NCBI GenBank assembly: GCA_019693395.1
Contig: JAAMXP010003835.1
Location: 1 to 22,786, forward strand
Reading direction: 5' to 3'
DNA: 22,786 nt
Source: Ettlia oleoabundans
Taxonomy: Eukaryota > Chlorophyta > Chlorophyceae > Chlamydomonadales
The position numbers and the translations under genes are program-made. Of the stretch, positions 9,632-19,463 are shown one piece after another. Every line of letters begins with the position of its first letter. Within the stretch, counting starts at the first letter, position 1. Below the pieces are notes generated by a model that saw only the letters and a list, made by a program, of their open reading frames with translations, was not told the origin of the DNA and did not search any database.

Positions 9632-11934
9632 GTCGGCAGAGGCAGCTTGCCTGTACTCGCCATGCGGCGCATCGTGCCTGCCCGTCCACAGCCGCTCGCT
9701 GCCGTCGTTTATTGGATGGTCGCACACGCTGCAGTGCCAGATCTGCGCGCACACACACACGGACACCAAGTTTCAGGGAGAACATGTACAGAATCGGTGC
9801 ACATGGTTCAATATGAGCTAACACATTACATCTGTGCAGCAACTGATGTGCGGTGCCTGATGTGCAGTCCACTGCTTAGCCGACATGGATGACTCAAACC
9901 TGCCTGTTTGCGCAATATCGCACCCCACCTCTGTCACTGCTGGGTGCCCTCCTCGGCAAACCCACCTGTTCCTGGTAGCGGAAGCCTGGTGTGTTGTAGA
10001 AAGGCGAGGCAGGCCGCCCTCCGCTGCCGCCATCGCCGTCCGCCTTCACCGCTATCGCCGCACCGCTGTGCCCCTTCCGATACGCCAGGCGACACAAGCG
10101 CGCGGCCGCGGCCTGCAGGGGGCCCAGTGGTGCGTCTGCTGCTATGCTAAGCTGCTGGCCCTGCCGCTGCCAGCCCACCAGGAACAGGATCTGAACGAGT
10201 TGGAGGGAAACGGGTGTGTGAGGTGGGGGGGGTGGGGGGTATGGTGGGGTGGGTGAGTGGGTGGGGGGCTCATTGTGCTGCTTTTGGTGAAAGCTGCAGA
10301 AAGAGTCCACTTGATGGTGGGTCCAGTGGGCTCGTGGGTGGGTGAATGAAAGACAGGAGGATTGGGAGGGTACAACCCCAGCACATATAACAGAACTCCG
10401 GCAGTTTGTTGCAACCAAGCAGAGTAACATCTGTGATAACCTGAAGCACATGCTGACCTGCGAAGCGCCTGGCACGTTCCACACCGCCTCTGCAAACTTT
10501 GGGTTGTCCACTTTGACTGAACGGTACCGCTCCACCTTGTTGCCGCAGTCTGCCACGTTGCACAGTAGGCGCGCCAACGTGGACAGCGCCTGCTGGTGGA
10601 AGGGAATAAACAACGGGAGTAATGATATGGGTTGAGAGTAATGGGCAATGGAAGGAAGGGGGAGGAGGTTCTCAGCGTGTTGTTGGGACAGAGGCAGGTG
10701 GCCATTCGTCGTCTGCGCGGTGCCCGGTTTGCGCTGTTGTCGGGTGCACTGTGCACGGTTTGCTCAGCTATGTAGCTCGTGTTAGCTTCCTGTCAGCAGC
10801 AATTGGCTCCTCAGGCCGCGCTTGTCCGCCACAGTGGCTTGCACAGACCATCCATAAGGCTTTCTCATCCAACTTCCAATCCTCATTCAACTTCCAAATC
10901 CCTCAACAACTTGCAACCCGCGCTCACACCAGCATGCACCTCTTGTCTCTCCACACTCCTCGAAGACAACCTGCAAACCGTGCTTGCCTTGAACACGGTA
11001 TCTGGGGGGTGACGTATGAGGAATGAGTCGAGCGTCTCGTAGATATCTCGCGCAAGGCGCAGGCTGATGCCGTACAGCTGCGGGCACAGGGGTTGGGTGG
11101 TGTATGTGGCAGCACGTGCATGGGTGTGTGAACGGGCAAGGGAGGTCCTGTGGCAACAAACAGGCTGAGGTGCTTCCCGCTTTGCTGAGTGGCCCCAGCC
11201 TCCCACAAACACCGCCACAAACCTCACCCCCATCCCAACCACCACACCCGCACCCACACGCACAGCGCTGTCCTGAAGAATGTCTCAAGATGCCATACAC
11301 ATAGTCACCAGGCAGCTCCTGGTTTATAAACAGTCACACCTGTGAATCGAGGTACCATTCGTTGAACTTGAAGCATGGGGGTGCATCCCACGAGTTGTAC
11401 CCAATCTGCAGGCATTATGCAGGGGTGGTGGCTGCGTGTGTNNNNNNNNNNNNNNNCCTTGAGCCTGCTTTAACACCTCCCCTGAACCCCCCTCCCTTCC
11501 AACTATCAAGGATGCTTCCGACCTCGTCGTTGCAGTAGTACAGCCGCTGTTCTCGCTCCCCAAAATATTCCTTCCAAGCTTTCAGGTTTGCTGACACCTG
11601 CCCATCCGGCTCCCGCCCCAAAAACTCAAGAGCCTGCAGGGTGATCCTTTGTGTGGGGCACAGAAAGGTGGAGAGCTGACTGGAGGAGTGAAGAACAGCA
11701 GCTGTTTGTCACGCCTGCTACGTGGTTCTCCTGGCTGGCAAAAATAATGAGGGCAATGGATGTCGCTGTAAGCACGGTAGGGCAGAGCGGTGACGCTGAC
11801 GGCAGCGGAGTGCCTCGTTGCCCCCGTCAAATACTCACCTCGCCAGGGTTGTTCGCCACTTGCTCTACTCCCTGAGAGTCGAGCACAGGGTGCGGCAGCT
11901 GCTGCAAGCGCTGTACGATGTAACTTGCAGCCAT
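8948..11934 (-). CDS. PUB-domain protein with C-terminal ZZ-like zinc finger
   Basis: Eight exons: 11839-11934, 11523-11633, 11340-11405, 10988-11077, 10458-10589, 9966-10190, 9651-9742 and 8948-9302; 1167 nt, 388 residues, all phases consistent. Residues 1-121 are not recognised (e.g. LKAWKEYFGEREQRLYYC). Residues about 122-205 form a PUB domain: ALSTLARLLCNV, VERYRSVKVDNPKF and ILFLVGWQRQGQQLSI. PUB domains bind the C-terminal tail of p97/VCP and sometimes HOIP partners. Residues 243-290 show a ZZ-like zinc finger, HCSVC...YLCTTC...NLCQAC (Cys244, 247, 274, 277, 287, 290). The tail is Gly/Ser/Asn-rich and ends HGIREWL. An in-frame TGA lies upstream of the chosen Met. Intron 4 uses a GC donor (AAG|GCAAGC), with ACC|GTGTTC as an alternative. 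Intron 7 uses either AG|GCAAGC or an overlapping GA|GTACAG. It probably acts in ubiquitin/p97-linked protein quality control, by inference from the PUB domain. Confidence 0.75.
9598..9630. repeat. (CAG)11 trinucleotide repeat in intron 7 of the PUB-ZZ gene
   Basis: Eleven uninterrupted CAG units on the + strand (CTG on the coding strand), beginning about 20 bp inside the intron from the splice donor at 9650. Imperfect CAG units continue to the left (about 9574-9597). If the intron were retained, the repeat would be read in frame as polyalanine. Confidence 0.9.
10221..10269 (+). repeat. G-run tract with G-quadruplex potential in intron 5 of the PUB-ZZ gene
   Basis: The + strand has successive G runs of 8, 6, 4, 3, 3 and 6 separated by 1-5 bases. 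On the coding strand it is C-rich and sits just upstream of the acceptor of exon 6 (exon begins at 10190), so it probably also serves as the polypyrimidine tract. It would form G4 only in the DNA template strand. Confidence 0.7.
11442..11456. other. Assembly gap (15 N)
   Basis: Fifteen undetermined bases lie in the intron between exons 2 and 3 of the PUB-ZZ gene. The true gap length may differ. It does not touch a predicted exon or splice site. Confidence 0.95.
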
Positions 11935-11986
11935 GGGCCTTTCCTGCTCCCCTCGTCTCGTATCCTTCGGAATTTGCAATCATGAT

Positions 11987-12470
11987 CTACCTCTCCGGCT
12001 CTGATAATGGTGGTTTAAGCACCCCCTGGAATGCCTGCCAGGTCACCGCACCCCCGCCACCTCGGATGCGGGTAATAGGAGGGCGGTACAAACCAACGTT
12101 AATACCGGCGGACGGGTAAAGCACCGAAGCAGGAAGGCGATCGGCTCGGTATCGGAGGTACAAGCAGCCCGGCCGCGCCAGGCGCAGGTGCGCTTCGCCT
12201 CCCAAGCCCACAACTGCAGCTGCGGTTTCCCCTGCGGAAGAGGCCTCCAAGCAGGATCTCACACGGTTCACATACATGCGTGAACTCTGCAGGTCGAGTG
12301 CTGGTGTAAGTGCCGCCCAACTTGCAGGTGGGCGCTCCTCCCCGACCGTGCCTGTGCCGCACACACCCCAACTACCCATTAGCCAGTGAGCACCCAGCGT
12401 CCCGCACCTGGCAGCTCGGAGCCATAGACATACCCTTTTCTACAGCCATTGATCCCACCAAAGCCTCCAT
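11987..12470 (-). CDS. Possible small two-exon gene, unassigned (faint Alba-like pattern)
   Basis: Exon 1 12408-12470 (MEALVGSMAVEKGMSM...) ends at a GT donor CAG|GTGCGGG. Exon 2 11987-12286 starts after CTGCAG in the same phase, giving 120 residues. I do not recognise it firmly. The segment RMYVNRVRSCLE, followed by AAVVGLGGEA and later YRPPITRIR, loosely recalls Alba nucleic-acid-binding domains, where YVN and a Gly-containing strand-turn occur at similar spacing. The intron (121 bp) is canonical. It sits between the PUB-ZZ start (11934) and the UBTD start (12587), so both neighbours would need very compact promoters. It may instead be 5'-leader sequence of the PUB-ZZ gene. Confidence 0.3.
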
Positions 12471-12586
12471 CTAGCAGCATCAAGCATTGAAACAAACCTG
12501 CAAAGCCTCACTCCCGTACACACCAGCAAACAGCGCTAGGCCACCCCCCTCCATAGAGCGCCCCTCATCCCAGCACAGCAGCCAGC

Positions 12587-13923
12587 ATGGGAGCTGTGTG
12601 CTGCAAGCCAGAGGATGACAACCTGTCTGACCCCACCTTTGGCTCCACGCGGGTCAAGTCCTGGAAGCGGCACAAGTGGAGGTCGGAGGAACCCATAACC
12701 GAATCACAGCTGCAGGTGGGTGGGTGTTGGTGTGGAGGGGGTGGTCAAGAGGAACCTACAGTAGCTTTGCAAGCAGGTTGGTGGATGGGCGCATGGGTGT
12801 GGTGAGTTGGTACTTGTGCAGTGGCAGTAGCTTGGTATGTTGTGCTATCGGTGGGAAGGAAGTGGGAAAGGGGGAGGCTGCACACCAACTCACAGCTGCT
12901 GATCGGTGGAAGGGTGTGAAGCCGATGACAGCGTTGCGTGCACACCGGGTCTAAGTAGTGGGGCACTTCGAGAGCACCACCCAGCCAGAGCTGCAAGTGT
13001 GTCAGTTGCAGCAGGCACCAACATCCTTCGCCTAGGCAGGGCAACCATTTTTGGTGTGGCTGGCTAGCTGGCTGGAGTGCACTTGCAGGTAGCCGTTGGT
13101 TGGCAGTAAGATGACAGGGCCGTGCGAGATGTATGAAGACAATGGCTTACTCACCCACTTTCCTCTTGCTGCCTGCTTTCCCGCCTGGCTGCCCACCTGC
13201 CTGTTGGGCTGGTCTTTCCTCCCTTCCTGCTCAACTACTCCACCTGCCTGCCCCACCTGTTTGTTGCCCAGCCCCTCCTTCCCCCACCTCCCACGTGTGC
13301 AGAGCATGCGTGACGAGTTTTGGGACACGGAGCCACACTATGGCGGGGACAGGGGTGAGGCGCTGCAGCCAGCACTGCACCTGGACCTGCACCCCATCGT
13401 GCCCCACTGCTGGTGTAAAGCTACCTGCCCAGCTGCATCAAACTGCTTGCTCTGCACAGTCATGGTCGTCTCAACAACAAGCCCCCTGCCCCCTCTTGGT
13501 CGGTTCCCGGCCTCCCTGCCTTTTGCTGCAGTGATATGGGACGCGCTGCGTGCGGCCTGTAGCGCTGACTTGGACACCGCCCGCATCATACTGGACTCTG
13601 CCGGCGTCATTGTGGCTGCGCCCAACATGACCATCTGCTACGATGAACGGGGAAGAAAGTACGAGCTGCCGCAATACGTCATCAGCGCACCCTCCAACCT
13701 TGTGAGGGACAAGGAGCGGGGCCGGGAGGGGCAAGGAGAGGGCAGCAAGCGTGGCGCGAGGCGTTCCGCTAGCGGGGGTGACGGTACGGGCGGCGGCGGG
13801 CAGCTGGAGCTTCCAGCAATGGCGGCGGGCGTGGGGAGTGGTGCCACCAGCAGCCCTTCCAGCCTGCCTGAGTCTGCCAGCCTGCCTGATGATGCGCCGC
13901 TAAATCAGGTGGCCGTACGCTGA
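12587..13923 (+). CDS. UBTD/DC-UbP-type protein (ubiquitin-binding N-domain, no Ubl), N-myristoylated
   Basis: Three exons: 12587-12715, 13303-13354 and 13532-13923; 573 nt, 190 residues, phases consistent. The N-terminus MGAVCCKPEDD is a myristoylation/palmitoylation signal, so membrane attachment is likely; animal UBTD1/2 also start MGxC. Residues about 30-110 match the UBTD N-terminal domain: HKWRSEEPITESQLQ, MRDEFWDTEPHY, IWDALRAACSADLDTARIIL and MTICYDERGRKYELPQYVIS. In animals this domain binds ubiquitin or ubiquitin-conjugation enzymes, with a ubiquitin-like domain behind it. Here the C-terminus (about 117-190) is instead low complexity, Lys/Arg-, then Gly- and Ser-rich. It stands head to head with the PUB-ZZ gene. 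The family assignment is firm; the cellular role is inferred. Confidence 0.88.
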
Positions 13924-14693
13924 GGCAGCCCACCACAGCGGTGGTGGCGACTCTGTTTCATTCTGACGGCAGTCAGCATTACAAACCTGCACTGCCACCG
14001 GCTGCCTGCCACCTGTGGTTTGCATCTCTAACCAGCTTGCTGGCGATTGCTCGCTTCATGTTAGCCGTCATCATCATGCATCTCGCTGGACAGCAGCGCG
14101 GCATAGGCCTGGCTGTTGCGTTAACACAGCGGCACAGCCTAGCAGCACAGGCTGCCTGGCTGGCTTCCTTCCAGGCTGTGCAGCACCAAGGTGCACACCT
14201 ACAGCCACGCTGCTGCACGGCAAGCAGCAGTAAGCTCCCGTCCTTGTTCCTCCTGCCAGGATTTCACAGCTGCCCGTTTGATCCTATTTTGTGTTGCCTC
14301 TCACCCCAACTTTTCCTCCATTTTTTCGTCCCCTGAGAAGCACCCGAATCCCCATATGTGATGTAGGTCAGTTTGCTACAACAACTACATGTGGTTTTGT
14401 AAGTGTGCACTGCCATGTTGAGGTCTGTAGTCAGCCATGTTCCGGCAATCAAATATTTACCATGGTGGTCGTTTAAACAAAAAGGCAAAGAATCTGAGAG
14501 CAGGCCGACATCAGTGTACGGCACGGATGGACGTAGATACAGCAAGAATGGACACGCTGGAGCGCAATCGGGGAGAGTAATCCAAAACCCAATGCAAGTG
14601 TAGGTGTGCAGCTGACAAGGGGATTTTGGCTTCATGCTTGGAGTGGTTGGGTGACAGCCCAAGCCTTTACTTTGAGTTTTCCATAGCAGCATT
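13924..14693. other. Convergent intergenic region: 3' UTRs of UBTD and SGNH hydrolase genes
   Basis: No exon is supported on either strand. A + strand TGTAA at 14398-14402 is the first candidate poly(A) signal for UBTD. The first minus-strand TGTAA for the SGNH gene is at 13979-13983, far from its stop, so its true poly(A) site is uncertain. If both are used, the 3' UTRs overlap by several hundred bases. Confidence 0.45.
14398..14402 (+). terminator. Candidate TGTAA poly(A) signal of the UBTD gene
   Basis: TGTAA on the coding strand about 475 nt past the TGA at 13921-13923. It is the first such pentamer downstream; long 3' UTRs are common in green algae. Confidence 0.35.
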
Positions 14694-16558
14694 TCAGCTG
14701 GCTGTGGCCAGCAGGGGCCTCACTCCCGGCTCCATGCACTGCAACAGCTCCAGCTGTGCTGCCGGGGTGGGGTGGGTTCCATCAAAGAGCAAATCGGTAT
14801 CAAAAGGGTCGATTTCCTGGGCACAGGACAGGAAGGGTATGCCACGCTGCGCCGCCAACTCAGCATAGCGTGCATTGAGGGGCGCCACGTCATTGTCGGC
14901 GTTGGGCATGAGTGCCAGCAGCACAAGCTGGGAGCGTGGCAGGGCCAGGGCCATCCAGTCCAGCAGCTCCCCCATGCGCTGTGCGGTCTGGTCAACCGGG
15001 TTGCTGGCTGATAGGTCGTTGATGCCCATCAGTACGGCCACAATCTTAGGATCCAACGCCGGCAGCTCGCCGCCCATGCCCAGCCGCCATCCCAGGTCGG
15101 CCACTTCGTTGCCGCTCACTCCCAGCAGCTGCTTGGGGCCCCAGCCGTTTGCCTCCGAGAACAGCTCCTCCCACTGATCCTTCTCCCGCATGATGTAGCG
15201 CGTGATTGAGTCGCCATACAGCACCAAGTCCCAGCGGGTGGAGGAGGCATTGGCAGCCGCCACAATCTCCCTGTTCCTCGCGTGCTGCTTAATGGCGTAC
15301 TGCTGCCACTCCCCAGGGCCACGGTACTCCGGGCCCTGCACCCATGCAGGTGGTGGCGGCAGCGCAGTGGTGCGTGGCCCCACCGGCCCCTCCTCACCGC
15401 TGCCGGTCGGCTCGCCAATGCTATTTGTTCCGTCGCTGTCGCTTCCAGTGTCGCTGTTGCTATCGCCGGTGTCATCGTCATCGCTGTCGCTGCTGATGTC
15501 GCTGTCGCTGGCACCACTGTTGTCATCATCTGGCATGTCGGTTGGAAGGGCCTCAACCTACAAGCAGCGGCAGCACGTCCACTAGACTCAGCTACACTGC
15601 ACCTCTGCAGTATGCACTTTAGCGCGCGAACCAGATAGCCAGGCAGCCGAGCAGGCGGCCAGCCAGATGAGCGGGCAGTGCCCACCTCGAGTGAATCAGC
15701 AAAGTCCTGCACCCAGCTGTCTGGATCCAGAGGCAATGGCAGGGTGGCGTAGGCCCGAAGGGAGGCAGCAACGCTGTCTTGGGGGCCACCACCGGGGCAG
15801 GAAAGGTTAACCCACAGCACCATCTCAAGTGCCTGCTCATCTTCTAATGCCTGCGCCACAAAAGTTTCCAGTGTTCCTAAAAACTAGCACTGGCAGGAAG
15901 GAGGGGGCAGGGGCAGAGGCGACTGCAGATTGTAGCAGCTTAAAGATGGTGGACTCGGTGGAATGGTTTTGACTGTTGCGAAAACATACGCCATGCAGCC
16001 AGCCAGCCAGCCAGGCGCGAAGGGCTGCAGTGCCATCACACGAGCACAGGCTCATGCAGGGTGCAACAAGGCGCAGTACGCCTATGCAATACATGTGCAA
16101 GCTATTTTTCCCATTTTGACTCGCCGCGCTACAATGTACTTGCGAAAGAGCACAATTTATGTTTCGTGGCAGCGCCAGATCAGCACGCAGCAGCTCACCC
16201 GAGAGCAACCTGCCAGCGCTGCCTCCACCTCCTGCTGGCTGCACGGTACCCGGTCTGAGGCAGCTTCCGTGGCACCTTCCATAGCATCATCATCATCATC
16301 AACGCCTCCCTGCTGCTGCTGCCAGCTGCCCTCCCAAAAGGCGGTCAGGGTGGCGTTGAGCAGGGAGGGCAGCGCTGAGTCGCCGCCGGGAAAGAAAGGT
16401 GGCGGCAGCAGAATTAGTTCCCAGCCCTCTTCTGCCTGGCTGCCACCGCTGCATAAGGATCCTGGCTGTGTGAGGAGCGCATGGTCTGCTGCAGCGAGGC
16501 TGATTGCCTGGAGAGCGAGAAGGGCCAGCGCCAGAGTGGCGGCGGCATGACGTGCCAT
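14694..16558 (-). CDS. Secreted SGNH/GDSL hydrolase with acidic Ser/Asp linker
   Basis: Three exons: 16199-16558, 15686-15850 and 14694-15557; 1389 nt, 462 residues, all phase 0. The N-terminus MARHAAATLALALLALQAIS is a clear signal peptide. Residues about 25-182 form an unrecognised luminal domain with N-glycosylation sequons at Asn68 (NAT) and Asn135 (NLS) and an Asp5 run (codon repeat near 16285-16300). Residues about 183-222 are almost wholly Asp, Ser, Gly and Asn. The C-terminal SGNH domain resembles PAF-acetylhydrolase Ib-type esterases: LVLYGDSIT (nucleophile Ser292), GVSGNE (Gly324), LMGINDL (Asn355) and DGTHPT (Asp434, His437). All four SGNH blocks are intact, so it should be an active esterase/acetyl hydrolase in the secretory pathway or cell wall; the substrate is unknown. 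A second possible acceptor (GATGAGCAG) would shorten exon 2 by 18 nt in frame. Confidence 0.87.
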
Positions 16559-17765
16559 ATTTGAAGCGGGACGGAGGTGCACTCTTTGCGGTTGACGCTT
16601 CGGCTGGAGGCAACAATAGCTGCTTCACCGCCCAGTCAACAGGAACGGTGGTGCTGATAGGTGCCTGCAAGAAGCAGTCACCAGCAGGAAATGCACGTTT
16701 CTGAGGTTGAGGAGTGAACGAGCGGCCAGGAGCTTCCGCAGAAATGGCGGCTGGGGCCACAACTAGCCACTGGCCCAGACACCTTTGCCTGCGCGGTAAA
16801 CGGCTAATCGGACGTGCCATGTAATTGAGTAACGTGACAAGACACTATTTCAACTGAGGGGGTGGCCGCTGAACTTAACGCGGTTGTGCGGCATGTGGTC
16901 GGCCACTGCTGCTTGGGGGCTCTCACCAATTACTAAGATCGCCGATCACGCCGCGCCAAAATTTCTATTGCGCTTGGAACCGGTTGTCCTACGAGCGTCG
17001 AGTGGCCTAAACAGCAAACCAACTCGGAGCCGTCCTTCTGTCAAACCTAGGCTCACCTCGAGCTAAATACCCATCTGCCTACTGATCAGAACAAGGGGAG
17101 TGGGCGAAGACGTCGTCTCTTATGTCGATGGGTTGCTGGCACCAGCTCAGCCAACATTGGATTAAACAATAGGGTGCGGGCAACCATGCTTGACACTTTA
17201 CCAGTAGGATGCAAGACAAACTATGGCCAGTGATGCATGTGTTCCTAAAACCTCTGTTGTGTGTACAGTAGCAAAATTCAGCTTACATCGACTATTTCCA
17301 CTCTCTGGGACGCAGAAAACAGGGCCAAGATTACCCAAGCGGAGGGTCATGGCAGCTCTAAAGCAGCTGCCCGAACGCAGATAGATGGCAATAGCCGCAT
17401 TGGGACGGAAGTTTTTTACAGCATATGTCACAAAGGCCGGCGATGCTCGTCCAGGCAGCACTCACAGCTGCCACCAAGGGCTTGGGAAAACGCATGCGCC
17501 GGCAAGCGAAGAAGCAAGATCAGATTTGGCTCAGAAGGGAACAAACAACAAACAGATACGGTAGTGTTATCTCCTCAACTTGATGAATCAGCACTGCCGC
17601 GCAATAAGCGCACAAGCTTGATTTGGCTGGCGGTCCCTGCTGCTATAAAGCGGAGGGAGCTTGAGGTGGCTTGCCTGATGATTGATGCTGACCGCCGACA
17701 GGATGCCAGCCAGCTCAAACTGCCACAGGCTCACAAGCGGCTCCGATGCCACTGCAGGCGCTGCT
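16559..17765. other. Intergenic: SGNH promoter side and 3' UTR of the DUF2358-type gene
   Basis: 1.2 kb with no exon I can support. A minus-strand frame upstream of the SGNH start (to 16820) looks partly protein-like but is out of frame with the signal peptide and has no splice-consistent join. Minus-strand TGTAA pentamers occur at 17416-17420 and 17284-17288. The centre (16840-17200) is unusually poor in open frames. Confidence 0.5.
17416..17420 (-). terminator. Candidate TGTAA poly(A) signal of the DUF2358-type gene
   Basis: TTACA on the + strand reads TGTAA on the coding strand, about 345 nt past the stop at 17766. A second copy lies at 17284-17288. Confidence 0.35.
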
Positions 17766-19463
17766 TCAGAATGGGCCGCCCACGCCGCTGCCGCCACTGA
17801 ACAGGTCGGCCCAGGCCTGAGTCAGCGCCCAGAACAGCAGCAGTACGCCCACAAACAGCACAGCGTCCTGCTTGAAGCTGTCCTTCTGCGGCAGGGCAGC
17901 CCAGGGATGACCAAGGCGGTTGGCTGCCCAGGCCAAGAGGAAGCGTAGCACAACCCATACCAGCACCAGCAGCAGCAACCACTATGCTACCACCAGTGCC
18001 GCGGGAAGCAACTTGGCAAGCACTGTGACTGATTCACGCGAGCCTGCTGATTCAGGCGGGTGGTCACCTGCTGGAAGAAGCGGCCGGGGTCGTTTGGGTT
18101 GGGCTGGCTGTACTGGTCGTCGTCATCAACACTAGTCAGAGAATCAAGCACCTGGCCGGCGGCACGCTGAGCATCCGCACTGGCCTGGGGGGAGCAAAGG
18201 ATGGGGAGGCAGGGAGACCTCATGAGCAAAGAAACTACATGAAAACATTTGTTTGTACAGAAGCAAATAGGCGTGGTTGTGATTACCGGAGTAGCAAGCA
18301 TGCGCATGACTTGGCTGCCTCCTAAATTCAGCATACCAGGCCCCTCTGTACACGATTCCCACAATAGGTCGGGTGCCAGGCCAAGCACACACCCACCTTC
18401 TTGGCTGCCCACAGCGCTCGGGATGCGTTCCAGGCAGCAGCTGCGGGCGGTGAGCAGGCGCTGAGATCCCAGCGTTCTGTGTGCCGCTCGATACGCCCGG
18501 TCAGCAGATTCATGCTGATCTCGCTGGTGCCTGCATGGTCAGTTAGAAAGTTATGTATCGACAGCGGTAGGGGCTCACAAGTGGGACGGGCAGGCTGCCC
18601 TCTAAGCAGATGCAGAGACACGGAGCAGCCTCTAAGCCCCTGCCACACAGCCAGCCAAATCATACGCACCTGCCACATCAATGGGCAGCAGCCTGAGCTT
18701 TCCAGTAAGCCGCCAGCTAATCTCTGCGGTACAGTTGTCCAGCATGCGCATGCTGGTCACTTGTACCGCCGCCTGCTGCACCTGCGTGGACACAAAGTCC
18801 AGGGTCTGGTAGCCCTCTGGGCCCTTGAACCTGCGGTACGGATCGCGGTACTCAACATTGCTGGCATAGATGGCTGCCCAGCGACCGTTGGCACGCTGCA
18901 GATCTTTGGCCAGCTGGCGCACGCTGGCCTCCACTGCTGGGCTGCTGGTACACACAAACTCGTCGCAGTACGATGTGCTCAGCCTGCACTCGCGAATGAG
19001 CCGGAAGCAGCACTGTGGGAGAGCAAGGCGGGCTAAATGCCGAGCGCTGAGCGGGACGAAAGCTTACGACATGGGCATGGGCAGGCTTACACCATGACAG
19101 CAGGGTTGTGTGGTATCATACGGGCGGCACGGGCCAGCGGAGTTACGTTGAGCAACCCACAGGGACAGCAGCTGCTGTGACAGGAAAGGCAGATTCAATG
19201 GGAGCAGCAAGAAGCACGTTGGCAGTGGCGCGTGTGCGCGGCAGGCGCCGGCGCAGCCAGTTGGCGGCAGGGAGCAGGGAGGGTGGTGTGGGCCGAAGCC
19301 CCTCTCACCCCTCGATTGGCGCCTTGTCTTCTGCCGAGGTTTTCTCTTGCGCTTGGGGCTGCGCTGCCGGAGGCGTCATAGCTCGCCGTCTGGGGGCAGT
19401 CTCCCTGCGCAGCGCCCCAGCCGGCCTGAAAGCTGGGCTGATCACTAGGCTGATCGCTTGCAT
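17766..19463 (-). CDS. NTF2-like/DUF2358-type plastid protein with two C-terminal membrane helices
   Basis: Exons: 19309-19463 (uncertain), 18670-18983 (or to 19012), 18397-18530, 18068-18184 and 17766-17981; about 311 residues. Exon 1 encodes MQAISLVISPAFRPAGALRR, followed by an Arg/Ala/Pro/Gln stretch, typical of a chloroplast transit peptide. The core resembles the NTF2-like DUF2358 family: FVCTSSPAVEASVRQLAKDL, VEYRDPYRRFKGPEGYQTL, CTAEISWRLTGKL and SMNLLTGRIERHTERWDL. The last exon gives two hydrophobic helices, LLLLVLVWVVLRFLLAWAA and AVLFVGVLLLFWALTQAW. I infer a plastid membrane protein; the function of the family is unknown to me. The exon 1/2 junction is the weak point. The strongest acceptor (CTCCCACAG at about 19013) does not fit the transit-peptide frame, while GAGTGCAG (18984) does. 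The remaining junctions are firm. It is divergent from LTO1. Confidence 0.65.

Noticed and set aside
16299..16820. 173-residue minus-strand frame overlapping the SGNH start
   Set aside because: It is out of frame with the clear signal peptide, and no splice pair connects it; probably 5' UTR plus shadow.
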